Source: Atrina japonica
Taxonomy: Eukaryota; Mollusca; Bivalvia; Pterioida; Pinnidae
Direction: 5' to 3'
DNA length: 64,000 bases
Assembly: GCA_030159075.1 (NCBI GenBank)
Contig: BROG01000527.1
Span: forward strand, 206,501-270,500
Made by a program: the position numbers and the translations under genes. The notes under the pieces were generated by a model. The model saw only the letters and a list, made by a program, of their open reading frames with translations, searched no databases and was not told the origin of the DNA. Position 1 is the first letter of the stretch. Every line of letters begins with the position of its first letter. Positions 37,986-50,179 of the stretch are shown here, one piece after another.

Positions 37986-39077
37986 CTTCATTTTTCTCAG
38001 AATTTAATTTTCTTTCTAAAACACGTTATATATAAAAGAAAATAACTTGTTTATATATGTAAACTTGCAGTGATTTGTTTACGACTATCCTTATTAAGTA
38101 TATCTCTGAATGCACTGAATAATTATGTGCATATGTTTGAATTGATGAAAATAATTTGTTAATGAATCTGTGATATATAATTGACCTATTTGGACTTACC
38201 CATGTTTCAAAAAACAAGCAAGTGAGAGAAGAGAACAAAATATGTCTTTCTTCCTTTTTTGAAGTTTTTCTTGTACATTTAGTTAGATTCTAAGGAACAC
38301 AACTCAAACTCACATTAAATCTTGCTTTCTATTAAACTTCAATGTACAACTATTCATCGTTAAATAGTCATGGTCAGAGAGCAGTTTCGAAAAAAAAAAC
38401 ATATATGTCCCATATGTTTAATCGATATGTTTGAAATGTTACATAAGATGTTAAGTGGCAGATGAAATCATACCCATTTTGATCCTCGCCCATAGGTTTT
38501 TTTATCCCAATAGTTTGAAATTGTATATTGGGTAGCTATACTATTTTTTCTTGACATTTTGTATTCATTTTTGTAAAATTGTAGAGCAATTTGAAAACGA
38601 AGATAGTAAAATCTTTGTATCTATCAAGGGCCTGTTTTATACTTGGATACTCCAATGTGGTTGTCTAGCGAACTGACTATTGGTTAATAATTATTATTAC
38701 AAAATGCAGATATTGCTAAATAACGCGAGTGCTAATGAATTGGAGTGTTGAAGTGAAAACAGACTCGCTGTGTGTATTCAACTTATAAAGTATATAATAT
38801 GTTACTAGATACTTTACAGTATGTAAACAAGTATAAAGAGAGAGAGAGGGGGAGAGAGAGAGGAGACAGAGAGAAAGTAAAATTGAGAAATATATATATA
38901 TATTGTGCTTTAATGCTATTTTTGTATATTTGAAAATTGTACATTCACACAGATTTTACAAATAAATACTTTGTATATTTTGTACAGGAATAATCTTTGT
39001 TTTGAATACAGCGCAAATGTATTAAGTTCTTTATACAGGGGTACTTTATACAGAAATGATAAGTTAGCAAAAATATA
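37986..39077. other. Intergenic, nothing recognised
   Basis: AT-rich, with a GA-rich simple run at about 38836-38876. Confidence 0.55.
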
Positions 39078-39735
39078 AGTTAGAATTTGTTGCTAACAAA
39101 CTAGTTTCGTTTTTGATTTATGGTTTACAACTAATTTGCAAACCGGTTATGAAACTAAAACTGGTTTCCTATGGCTTAACAAATAAATGGTTTAAAGTAC
39201 CAAAATGTGGTATAGTTAGATATTCATTAACCCTGATTATCATGTTTCCTCTTTTTGAATTGCTGGGGTTTAATATACTAAAAAGCAAAAATCACTCTAT
39301 GGTAATAGTGGTCCATGTTAAATAAAAAAAGTGAAAACATGATAAAAAAAATGACATTCGATAGCTGATCAATTTGGAGATTGAATTCATCGATTCACTG
39401 TTTTAATATTGTAAAACGTCTCTCTGTCATTATGAGTAGTTTTACTGACCAAGTACGTAAAATGTCCAGAGGACACATAAAAGGTATCTGATACTACTAC
39501 TGGTCCATGTTGTCGCCGCCATATTGTTGTAGCAACAAACTTGCATAAACCTACTAAACCAATACAGGAGACAGTTTGAATGGTTTGATGAACTAGTTTG
39601 GGTTTAGGATAAAACAAATGAAAAACCAGTTTTAGTTCAGAACCAGTTTAAAACTGGTTTATGTAAGAAATGGAAAGTTTGCAAAACTGGTTCAAAACTA
39701 AAACCAATTTCTGTAGAACAAATTCGCCCTAAGTT
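39078..39735. mobile_element. Long imperfect inverted repeat (~650 bp)
   Basis: The left arm (GAATTTGTTGCTAACAAACT, AACTAAAACTGGTTTCC) is mirrored at the right (GGTTCAAAACTAAAACCAAT, GTAGAACAAATTCGCCCT). Several AAACTGGTTT palindromes lie inside. Probably a foldback or MITE-type element. Confidence 0.5.
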
Positions 39736-40498
39736 GTGGTGTGGTCGTCTTCCGGAACTCGTTATGCAAAAGTCATCATCCAAAACTCGATACATTCTCA
39801 TTTCTGCAGTTGATATTCGGAAGTCCTAGATATATACAATATCAGTCATGTATAGGTGTACCAAGGTAAAATATCACATCCGGGTAGAGTCAAAAACCAA
39901 AACAATACTGTCCACTTTCCAGAAATCAGTTGTACAGTTAAACATATTACCTTGCACGGACTCCATGCATTACAGTATCTCTAATACTTTTGTGACGACA
40001 AGTGGTTTGTCACTCTGTTGTGATTTGTTTTAGACTCGTGTTTATAAACTATTTTAAAAATTTACCTTGGTAGACCTATACATGTAGTCGTTAATTGTCT
40101 AAACATCCTTTGAATTTATTAAGCCACGGGTGAAACCAGGTGCTCCAGAGAAGTGAGAAACTTTGGCTGGATATACTTCTGTATATTTAGCCATTAATCC
40201 ATATCATTCCTTTACCTAGTTATAATCTAAATTTTAAGTTACAATAAATAACATTGTTTATATACGTTGTGTATTTATCTATTAAAAGCATCCAGTTACA
40301 CATCATCAACTGAAAGCTTCGGTTTTTATATTCAAAACTAGAGTTATTATCATTTCACCCTCCTTCATAATAGTATAAACAGCAGACAGTATAGATAGTT
40401 CACCAATAGTTGTTGACCAAACGTAATAATAGCCTACTTACATTATAGCACTAACATGTTGAACACGATATTATTATTCCAACATTGAAATTTGAGTG
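39736..40498. other. Intergenic, nothing recognised
   Basis: AT-rich, no domain or repeat identified. Confidence 0.5.
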
Positions 40499-40744
40499 AG
40501 TGGATTTCGTAACCGAGTTGTTAGAGCACTGCGCTTCAAACCTCTAGTCAGCGGAGGTTCGAGTCCCTCTGGAATCTAAGCTGATTTTGAGACAAAGTTT
40601 GCCAATCTACTTGCTGAAGGCCGGTGGTCCCTTCACGCGTACATTGTAACCAACGTAACCGAGTGCACTCCACCACAACCAAAGGCCGCCACCATACGAC
40701 AGAAATATTGTTGAGTTTGGCATAAAATACCAATAAACAAACAA
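40499..40744 (+). mobile_element. SINE family B, best-preserved copy
   Basis: tRNA-like head with A box TAACCGAGTTGTTAGAGCAC and B box GGAGGTTCGAGTCCC. Body GGCCGGTGGTCCCTTC, AGGCCGCCACCATACGACAG and tail CAATAAACAAACAAA. Confidence 0.88.
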
Positions 40745-41177
40745 AAACTGAAACTTGATTAAAGTCGAATTAGCGGAGTTTTCAAGTTATCCGTCAAATT
40801 TCGATATAAAAACATTGCCAGTTTGAGTCCGATTCATATATAGATATTATAAACATAATACCTAAGTTGTAATGCTCAAGATGATCGTTTCTGTCAATTA
40901 GACTCCATCAGTTAAGCACCAATTTATAACAGTTGTATGTTATCTAAAGAGAAAATGCTAAAATATTAGATCAAGTCATAAATCTAAATACATAGCCAAC
41001 AATATTTACGTATTTCTTTTTCCTTTGCTGCCTATAATGATTGTGACTATGAAGTTATGAAAAATTACAAAAAATTTACTAGGTTAAATATAACCCACCT
41101 AAATATATGTTTAGCTCTCAAGCTATAAGACAGCTGGTTTTATTTCATCTTATGTTTTACATTCATTCATTAATTGA

Positions 41178-41360
41178 TTATTGTTGTTTAACGTCCCACC
41201 CACTCAGGAATCTTTCACGCATATGGAGACGTCACCAATGCCGGTGAAGGGCTTCATATTTTGGCCTATGCTCGGCACTTACGGTCATTTTTACCGTCTC
41301 AATCCGAAAGACTCGAACAAGAGTCGAGCGCGCTACCGACTGAGCCAGGTCGTCTCTGAC
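41178..41360 (-). mobile_element. SINE family A, inverted, internally deleted
   Basis: Reverse complement of the family A body (TTGTTGTTTAACGTCCCACC, then GGCCTATGCTCGGCACTTAC). About 80 bp including most of the B box and central part are missing before the head (GCGCTACCGACTGAGCCAG). Confidence 0.88.
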
Positions 41361-42039
41361 TTTCATTGAAATCTTGACATTATCCATCTTGGTCATATAT
41401 TTATTCGACTAATTAGTCCAGACTTTATATGAGCTTTGGAAAGTGAAATATGATCGACAGCATTTTTCTCAATAATCGATAATTAATTAGAAAAGAAAGG
41501 AGTGGGATTGGCTTTACTATGGTAGTTATTCGGAAACAACTTAAGTGCTCTTAAGAACCTTCTATACTTTTGTTTTGCACACGGGCTCTTTTGTGTAAAT
41601 GTGTAATGCCTGCATGGAAACGATTTAGATTAAAGGAAGACTTTTGTAGCATGCTAACAGGGGACGTTAACTCCTTCCGGACACCTTGTCCCATCCCGTT
41701 TGGGATTTGCAATTCTTCTTCCTGTTGAGACCGTTATTATATCTAATTTGTCGTGTTTTAATGGACTTGGTGTTTAGGATATCCATTGGTACTTCTTCAT
41801 TTCTAGTTTATTTAGATATTGTTTTACGTTCAGCCAAACCTTTTTACCTATACGGAGACCAGCTACTAGGTAGGTGCCACACATTTTGACCTTTACTAAG
41901 GATATATGTCAATAAAATTTTCAGTGTGTAACCCCTTTGTAACACATTACAGCGTCTTGGTATTGAGCCTCATACGAAAGATGCGTTAATTTCACTTTTA
42001 TGGCGGTGTTTTGCGAAGAAATCTAAATATGTTCTTTTT

Positions 42040-42352
42040 GTCTTGCTAAAAAAACGCTCACTTTACTAAGTCAACGCCAAGAATTGTTCTAATGGAGACC
42101 ACACCAACTTAAGGTAACGTGTTACAAATTTTTACCTGTGCTATGGACTGATGCCAATGCAGTGAGGATTCTTTTGAGTCTCATCAAAAAGACCCGCAAC
42201 TTTCACTTAGTATGCCGAACGACTGACGAAGTAACAGTCACCTACTATTTTTAAAAGTCTTTATTGTGACCCGTACGGGAATCGAACTCGGCACCTTCCG
42301 CTCGTGAGTCGAACGATCTACCACTAGACGACCACAAGCGGTCAGGCTCATT
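42040..42352 (-). mobile_element. SINE family D with tRNA-Glu-like head
   Basis: Read on the minus strand the head is GTGGTCGTCTAGTGGTAGAT, followed by a possible anticodon arm CGTTC-GACTCAC-GAGCG and the B box GAGTTCGATTCCC. The acceptor stem does not pair and there is no U33, so it is not a working tRNA. The body matches the headless copy at 8438. Confidence 0.75.
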
Positions 42353-43201
42353 TCAAGTTGATGTATGTTTCACTGTGATACCATGGGTCAAACATAACAA
42401 CGAAATCCACAATTGTACAAAACTCTTTAATAAAGTATATTTGATCAGTAATATATATAATAATCTATATTCAATGTACATATTTATCATACAAATTATA
42501 AACACAGTCGATCACTTGTGATTTATACGGGTTTAAAACACCATCGAGTGACCATTCTCACCTAGTATATACAGTATGCATATATAGTCATATATCAAAT
42601 ATAATGGAAGGAGGTGTAAAAGAATTATTGGAACAACGAGTCCGCAAACAATACTTATTTTTCTATACTAAATATTCTCAGCAAGATGGAGGCCGAACTT
42701 GAGACATAAGTACATAACATGTGTTCACAGTGAAAAAAAAACATGTTTTGGGACTTTGCAAAAAGTGTGACTTACAGTGTATATGTACTAGTTGAAAATA
42801 ACAGTGGGTAGTCATGCTTTAAAATATAAGTTTTATAACTCATAGATAAAATCTTGCATCGAAGACAAACATACAAAAATATATTTACTTTCAATGGTAA
42901 AGAAACTTTCAATCTAAACACTACTACCATTATACTTATGTATCACCTACTATCGATTAACTTTGGTGTGCGATGAAAAAATAATGTATCTGCGGTTTCT
43001 GGTGAACCGATCCTCTGATCAGCCTGTATAAATGATGCAATATATTTAGGCTAACCTTTAAAGTTGTACAGAATCAGTCAATTCCATCGATAAAATAATT
43101 CATCATTTACAAGGTTGGAGGAAATTCACTACCCTCTTTTCTTTTTCTATCAAGATACAGAGAGGTCAGAGTACATTGATCAACGACAAAGAAATTATCA
43201 C

Positions 43202-43202
<1 letters not shown>
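42353..43202. other. Intergenic, nothing recognised
   Basis: AT-rich. No gene or named repeat. Confidence 0.5.

Positions 43203-43249
<47 letters not shown>
43203..43249. repeat. (GT)n microsatellite
   Basis: About 23 GT units. Confidence 0.98.
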
Positions 43250-43930
43250 ATAAATAATTGCCCTTGACATCTAAACCGAAATGTTTCAAACATACCCAAA
43301 GAAATAAAAATAAATACCGCTAATGTAATTCTAATATCGAGCACATCGTAATCTAATGACAAACAGTGTATCATCATGGTTGCTTTGTATATAACAATAT
43401 CACAAAATTTTATTTTGACACTTATGTTTAAACCTATTGAAAAAGTGAGAGATAGTAAAGTGAAAATGAGGAAGAGACAATAAGGTGGGTGTGTTCGAAT
43501 AGATCCTATGCAGGTCATAATAGCATCGTATGGACCTACTTAGATCGACATACTTATTAGCACTTGTAAGAGGCAAGCGTGCAATATCAAAATATATTCA
43601 TCTGCAGTTATACACATTTATATATAAATCATGTTACGCATCTATTTAATGTTTAAAAACTTTTTTTTCACTTGTACATTAAAAAAAACTTATGTTTGCA
43701 CTCACAAACCATTTTACATCATTGAAATATCAAATGCATTTGCTTGGTTCCACAGGATGAACAACGAAATACAATTACATAAACTATTGATATTTACGTA
43801 ACGCTAATGATGCAACACAGATTGTCCTTACCTGTCATCTATTGCATTCCGAGAGTCACGTGGTATTTTTTTTTCAAATAATGATTGCTGGGGAATTTAT
43901 GATCTCTGGACATTATAACATCGGAAATGA

Positions 43931-43936
<6 letters not shown>
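43250..43936. other. Intergenic, nothing recognised
   Basis: AT-rich between two microsatellites. Confidence 0.5.

Positions 43937-44020
<84 letters not shown>
43937..44020. repeat. (TA)n microsatellite
   Basis: About 40 uninterrupted TA units. Confidence 0.98.
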
Positions 44021-44022
<2 letters not shown>

Positions 44023-44340
44023 GCTTAACAAACTGTTATAACGAAACCAATGCATGATTAAATCGAACCTACCTTTGGTTATTTCAATTACTTTTATGTA
44101 ATCGTGTATTTAACATTTAATCAATACAAATATGACGTATTGCCATTCATCTATAACGAATAATTACGTCAAGATTTCAACAGTTCGTTTTGAACGATGA
44201 ATATATCATTGCATCGTCGTTGAAGTTGTTAGTTATCTTTATCCTATTAAAATCGGCAAGTTCTATCTGTCAACATGATAATATTCTACTTGGCACTATA
44301 GAGATGTAAGGTGTCCGACAGTTTCAATGTAGTTGATTGA

Positions 44341-44346
44341 TTTATT
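44341..44346 (-). terminator. Possible polyadenylation signal of gene 2
   Basis: AATAAA on the minus strand, about 100 bp beyond the proposed gene 2 stop at 44446. Confidence 0.4.
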
Positions 44347-44445
44347 TCTTGATTTCTTTGTCATTATCCTATTTGTCGAGTTGTTTTTCCCTGTTTAATG
44401 GTATCAAACGAATCCAAATTCAAAATCATGTATAGCTATATGAGT

Positions 44446-44480
44446 TTACAGAGCACCAATACTTGTTTGGGACCGAGACC
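44446..44480 (-). CDS. Gene 2 exon 4 (proposed): last 11 codons and stop
   Basis: On the minus strand a strong acceptor (TTCTCTTTTCTTTCAG) precedes 44480. With the phase-1 end of exon 3 it gives RSRSQTSIGAL and a stop (TAA, 44448-44446). Basic, Ser-rich ends are common in receptor tails. It is chosen on splice-site strength and frame only. The alternative is read-through of exon 3 into the intron with a stop at 46145. Confidence 0.5.
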
Positions 44481-46807
44481 CTGAAAGAAAAGAGAATGGT
44501 TATATGAGATTTCACAAAACACATTGATATCTATCGAAACAATATTCTAAATGTAGAACCAATCACTAAATTGATTGACTCATACCAAAAATAATGATAT
44601 CAAAGGAATAAATGTAAAAACATACATCGACATCCATCGAAACAGTCTTGCAAATGTAAAACTTATCATTAAATTACATCACAGGAATAAATGCAGGTGT
44701 GACTTAAACATGATTTTATATTTGAAAGTAAAATATCCCACGTTATTATTGTAAACTTCCATATAACCTGGCGGGGCGGAGTCTTGTGAACCCTTTCTTG
44801 ACCTGGGCGAATTAAAATTTTAGATAATACATTTAAATTGCACTTGCAAGAGTATTGGTAAGACTTCCTTTTGCACCCTCCAATCCAGTAGTTAATTTTT
44901 GGATATATTTCATTTATGTCATTCAAGAAATTTTCAAACACATTTACACTTTTTAATCCCCTCCGCATTTTTATAATAGTTTGGGTAATATTTGAGTAGG
45001 GATGTAAAAGGAAGTCTTTCCAAGAGTATTCGTTCCTACTTGTTATCATACAACTTATCACACGGACAGTTATCCAGCTGGTAATAAAACGCATTTCCAG
45101 TGAAGCCTTCATAACCCAAAAGTGAGTAGAAAAGATCATATGATAATGAAAAGGTTACTCCACCCTGCCAAGTTGTCATTTTAACCCTAAGAACACCACA
45201 GACCATAATAGTCTGGTCCTAGACAATAGAAAAGTTCATACCAATTAGATCATTAGTGGTGAACAGTAGTTTAGTTGATAATCTATTCACCTGTTATTTA
45301 GTTAAAGTAGAACTCTCATTAGTTCGACTTAAACTAGGCACCCTACTGAAAGTAGATCTTTTTTTCACTAAAAATAGCACGAATTATCTACCAAGATTTC
45401 GTTCTCAGTGAGACTGGAGTAACGTCATTGATATAAACATAATTTCTGTGAACACAATCAGTCACAAAAGTATTTAATAAATGAACTGATTTTAAGACAC
45501 AGTAAAAATATTTCCTGGTTAAAATTACCGAAATGAACAAGAAAATACCTTAGGGAAACTACTGGGTAATAAATCATTGAAGCATCATGGTTTTTTTTCA
45601 ATTGCAAGAGTCTAATATTACACGTTTCAAATCTAGTCAATATTGCTCTTCTAAGTGTTTCGATAAAGGGACCTTAGCTGTTTTTTTGTTGTTGTTTTTT
45701 TTCAAAACTTTGTTTCCCCCTTTTTTCTACATAGAGTGATATACAATAACAAGAAAGAGATATACAAATACATCTTTATATCCTATATATTTTGTGAAAA
45801 TTGCTTGAGAAATCCAGGTTTGACACTTTTTCAATTGCAGTTGATTAACTCAACCTAACAATTTTTATATGAATACTACACTGGACCTGACCTTATTTTC
45901 ACAAAATACACGTATAGGAATATAAGATTTCTTCTATCTCTGTGTTTATATCTTATATGTTTTTGTACATCAAGTACAAGTACAAAAATTCCAAATACTT
46001 TATTTTGGTAAACACAGCTAATGCCCCTTTAACATTTTAGTCATATTTACCCGAGAAAGAAAACAATTAGACTCAATGTACCACACAATGTTAATACATT
46101 CTATACCAAATCTATAATGGCAACCATTTCTCAATTTTCTATGTTCATTTCCTGAAATTCAAACCATTTCCTTTTCTTTCCGTGTTGATAAATGTCAGAG
46201 ATATGACTGTATTTGACATACTGCCGAAATGAAGAACTAAAAACTTACTTCTCAAGGTGCCTCCAACTTCTGATTGGGTTTTTCTATATGAACCAGCGTA
46301 ACCGGCATAGCCTATTTCTGATACTGGTCTTTTCCTTTCGGATGCTGGATACTTCCCTGTCAGATCACCGGTTATCTTCAGTACTTTGCTGCTTCCAAGT
46401 TCACTTCGTTTCGTGTATACTGGGGCACTATGGCCACTGTACATACTTCCTGGATGTTTCAGATGATCTTAAATTAAAAATTAAAAACAAACAAATCAGG
46501 ACCTGTCACCATAAAACTTAGGAAATACTTCTAATATCTTTAATTAACTTTGGCTAATCCCGAAATATAATTGACTGAACAGACCAAATTGAGAATATTC
46601 TCAAACTTGATTAAATTCTCAAATTTTATGAAGTCAGGCCCAGAAAGAAAAGCAGCTTCTGAGAATGTATGAAGTTTACCTACTTTAAGAAAAACTTTCA
46701 AGGATTTTCTCCTTTATGGAATTATCATATTGGGCAATAAATCTGTATGGACAATTTTTGTTTTGATATAGGTTCACTCGTAGTTATGCCATTTATAACG
46801 ATTTTAT

Positions 46808-46851
<44 letters not shown>

Positions 46852-49800
46852 TGCATTAGATTACTGGTATTTATTAACGTACGATCTTAAAAATACATAT
46901 GTAGCACCATCAACATCTACATCCTTAGTGTTTTTAATTCGAAGACACTAGTATCTTTGGTCAATTATTCCAAAAGCTTTACACTACTAAATATTAACTT
47001 ACTTGGGTCTCCGTTGCCAAGGACAATAGGATTGGTATATTCTTGAGCGTTCACATATACCATAGAGCTTGGTCTGCTCTTGTAGCTAGGTGGCGCCATT
47101 ATCACAGAGCCTGCATAGTAGGTATCTCTGTCGTCCTCCAGGTAGATCCCTTCTACGCCCATGTTGACAAGCTGCCTAACCTTTGGAAGGAACATTGAAA
47201 ACAGACACAGAGTTGCAGTAACAAACAGTCCAAATGCCATGCAAGCATCCCCATATTCATGTGCGGAAGCGTGATCTCTATTTAACCCACCAACAAGACC
47301 CCAAGCTATCCAAACAGGGATGGAGAATCCAGCTGCAATTCCAATGAAAACGCTTTCCCTATGGTTAGTGATTATCCCGTGAGCTTTCATGGCGACGATC
47401 GTCGTCATTAGGATTAGAAACATAATATATAATAGAGAAAGTAAATGATTCTCAAATGGATTTCTAACGAAATTTCTCATGTCGTTCCACATCAACTGTG
47501 CCTCCCAAGTAAAATGATTACAAATCCACGCACTTTGGCCATTGTTAGTAATGACTTTGACTGCATAGGGAGGTACTTGGATCAGCCACTGAACGTTAAT
47601 TACAACTTGCACACCTACAGCAAAAATAAACATTAAGAACTGATATATACCCTTCAAGTAATTTGGGGATTCAACGTCACCTGCTATCAGAGAATCAGAA
47701 GAGGATTTTGATGTAAGAATGACCATTAATTTTACCAACAGAACAGCAAACATTATGGCGTAACAAACTCCTACTCCAAAACGAGTAATTCCACACGTAG
47801 CATCTGTTGGAATGAACAAATAAGCAAAGAGTGTAAGATATGACAAAAATATCCCCAAAAGTAACAATTGTCCAAGCCACATGGTTCGCCACTGTCGACC
47901 AATGCGGGTTCCAAGCAATTTATATAAGATATAAACCTCAAATACAATAACTGCTAAAATGCCAACTCCTGCTAAAACGCCAAGGGCGATAATCCATCTC
48001 TGACCAATTTCGAAACGGGTATCGAACAAAGTTCTTGGCTCTGAAGATCTACCATAGATTCCAGTCAATCGTTCTGTTCTCAGAAAACGGAGAGAAATGT
48101 ATTCCTCTCCATCCAATGGATCAGGGGTTGCGGTGGTAGGCGCAGATGTCGCAGGTGCAGGCGTTGTAGAAGCAGCTGGAGGTTGTTCTCCACATTCTGT
48201 GCAAGGACTGTTTGGACAATTTGATTGGATCATTGGAACTGCTAATGCCATGATCAATCCTCTGGATGGGGTATAGGAGCCAATCTATAATATAAAAGTA
48301 CAAAATACTATGTAAGCGAATGCATTTAATAACAAAAGATATTCTTTCAAATGTATTAACTTATAGATATACTGAATAGATCTTTCTGTTCCACGAAAAC
48401 ATGTGTATAAACAAGATTTAAGACTACCGAAACAAATTCAAAATTATTCGTTGGATTTAGAGTGTTTGGGTATTATAAGATATACGAGTAGACCTACTAC
48501 AGTAAAACATCCTTATAATGTCCCTCGTTTCATTTGCAACTTTTCCAATTTCCCTATAATTTCATTTACTGTTTCCCTCAAAATATCGCCAAACCCCTCT
48601 GTAATGCCAAATTTGGGCTGAACAAATGGCGGTTGTATAACGAGGTTTTATTGTATATTAGCTGAAAATAAAGGGTGCATCGTACCTTTTCAGCCTTCGT
48701 CTGCTGTTGTGAATCTCCTGTATATCTGTACAAATCATAATTAGTGAAAGAATTGTCCGTGTCGCCTCTGTATTCTCCATTTACAGGGGCAAAGAAATTA
48801 GTGCTGGCACCCAAAAACGAGTTCTTCGCATTAATTATTCCGTCGTAAATTTGCTGGCCTCGATTGGCATTGTTTAGATAATTCGAGCACAAATCTGAAG
48901 TTGAACAGGCTCTCTTTGCGCCATCTTCTACCCCTTGTACGACGGCTTTAACAGCTGCTAATACAAAGGGGACGTATGGATCTCGTACATATCTATTTTG
49001 AAGAGTACCTGTTGTTGTATTACAGTTAGGGCATTTCGTATTCCAGTATGCTCTGAACCACGGGTTTCTCGTGTTTGTTGTCGGCTTTAAGTTGTCAAAG
49101 TAACTATAGAACTCCTTTACGTCGTTGTCAAATGCAGCAGGGACGGCAAGTGACGTTGAATAAGCGGTGACGTCTAGTCCATTGACAACGTCCTTGGTCC
49201 AAGAAGACGGTGCGATAAAAATGATGTTTCCAAATCGGTCGGGTCTTCTTGCTTTGATGGCCTGGAGCAGAGATCGCGAGCTATCTGCATCAGCATAAAT
49301 CACTACATAGCGACTTTGCTCTCTCTTGTATATTTCGTCAGCTATATCAGCCAAATCACTGTCTGAAGGATTTGTTTCTATCATGGCGCTGTACACGATG
49401 CAGATATTCTTACTGGCTGTTTCCTTCTGGAGAGCGGCGAAACCAGCTTTACCGTAATCACTGTCGAGATATATTGCAAGCACATACTTAACTTTTAGAG
49501 CGCTGCTTATAAATGTCGACATTATAATGGCGTCGTATACATCACTTGGAACTGTACGGAGAAGGAATGGAAAGTCGGGGTCCTTCTTCGAGAGCTCTGG
49601 GGATGTGGCAGCGGGTGTAATCTGTGTTTTGTTCATCTCTTTTAATAGCATGGCCGATGACATCGTATCTGTACTTGTGTCTGGTCCTACATATGCCAGC
49701 AAATTTCGTGGTGAAGGGCTGCCGGTAAAACGCACTTTACATGTTTCGAAACTAAGGACATTTTCAATTGTTTGATCAGGGAAGGAACACGTGTCCATTG

Positions 49801-50119
49801 CAAGTGCCCCTACTGAAACAGTTGAAGAAATTCTTGGACCATATTTCGATACCGCCCATAAAAACGCTTCTAAATTTATGAACCCTCGCTCTCTGATCGG
49901 TGAGTCAGTGCAAGAATATGCATCTGGTGCCCTTTGATGAACGCCAAACAGACCCCCGATGTAGTAATGTAAATTTGGATAACTGGTGTTCGCTGCAATG
50001 ATTTGGGCGACATTGTTATATGTACAACCACTTTGTGCACTACATGTTTCTTGCGCATGCGTTGTTGTGCCGTAAAGAAGTAGACCAATTAGCATCAAGC
50101 CAAGGCTCCGAAGCGCCAT
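44446..50119 (-). CDS. Class C 7TM receptor with a single VFT (whole gene 2, 4 coding exons)
   Basis: Predicted mGluR-like receptor of about 989 aa, convergent with gene 1. Exons 50119-48686, 48284-47003, 46467-46249 and (proposed) 44480-44446; all junctions are GT-AG and in frame (phases 0, 1, 1). Order: signal peptide, one VFT to about 478, a short stalk with three Cys and a Thr/Pro/Ala-rich segment, 7TM at about 575-844, and a cytoplasmic tail. It lacks the nine-Cys CRD. It shares with gene 1 the VFT/linker boundary (phase 0, IGSY), the three-Cys linker, the EWLI/QWLI-x-VPP and NHRES motifs, and the TM3 pattern. It is therefore a paralogue showing the single-VFT state. The glutamate-binding Arg is Asn here (GFINLEAF). 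Ligand unknown. Confidence 0.88.
44481..46248 (-). other. Gene 2 intron 3
   Basis: It contains the family 3 MITE at 45665-46032. A 156-codon minus-strand open frame (45139-44669) has no recognisable domain and is not called. Confidence 0.5.
45665..46032 (+). mobile_element. MITE family 3, copy 3
   Basis: Ends TAAAGGGACCTTAGCTGTTT and AAACACAGCTAATGCCCCTT. The interior (GTTGATTAACTCAACCTAAC, CACTGGACCTGACCTTATTT) matches 32792-33152. Confidence 0.88.
46249..46467 (-). CDS. Gene 2 exon 3: cytoplasmic tail
   Basis: 219 nt, phase 1 to 1, acceptor TTTTTAATTTAAG. It encodes NHLKHPGSMYSGHSAPVYTK, then RKRPVSEIGYAGYAGSYRKT and ends TLR. Basic, Tyr/Gly/Ser-rich tail. Donor AGAA|GTAAGT is a strong consensus, so a further exon is expected. 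Confidence 0.75.
46468..47002 (-). other. Gene 2 intron 2, with (AT)n
   Basis: 535-bp intron with an (AT)n microsatellite at about 46809-46850. Nothing else seen. Confidence 0.7.
47003..48284 (-). CDS. Gene 2 exon 2: stalk and 7TM domain
   Basis: 1282 nt, phase 0 to 1, acceptor TATATTATAG. It starts IGSYTPSRGL, then CPNSPCTEC (C501, C506, C509) and a mucin-like Thr/Pro/Ala stalk (about 514-535). Seven helices follow at roughly 575-599, 613-636, 646-669, 690-714, 758-778, 791-812 and 823-844. Class C marks: C642 (ATCGITRF) and C733 (AWICNHF), QWLIQVPP after TM4, NHRES in loop 3 and FLPKVRQL after TM7 (mGluR F-x-P-K). Extracellular loop 2 is longer than in gene 1. Donor CCAA|GTAAGT. Confidence 0.92.
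48498..48656. mobile_element. Palindromic MITE in gene 2 intron 1
   Basis: Ends ACAGTAAAACATCCTTATAA and GTTGTATAACGAGGTTTTAT-TGT. About 160 bp, same class as the element at 19008. Confidence 0.7.
48686..50119 (-). CDS. Gene 2 exon 1: signal peptide and complete VFT
   Basis: 1434 nt, 478 codons, phase 0 at the end (KAEK). The ATG directly follows a splice-acceptor-like TTTCTATTTCAG, so a non-coding exon must lie upstream. Signal peptide MALRSLGLMLIGLLLYGTTT. The VFT has IGGLFGVHQ, AYSC, VGALAMDTC, ATSPEL, RTVPSD, DSDYGKAGF (contact Tyr kept), IAPSSW (Asp of G-S-D-G-W lost) and RNPWFRAYW. The whole domain is intronless, as in VFT2 and VFT5 of gene 1. Confidence 0.95.
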
Positions 50120-50179
50120 CTGAAATAGAAATCATATTTATAAATAAAAGGGATTGAACAACGTGTGTATCAACAGGTC

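Noticed and set aside
44669..45139. 156-codon minus-strand frame in gene 2 intron 3
   Set aside because: No recognisable domain. No flanking splice sites that fit the gene 2 phase. AT-rich composition like the rest of the intron.
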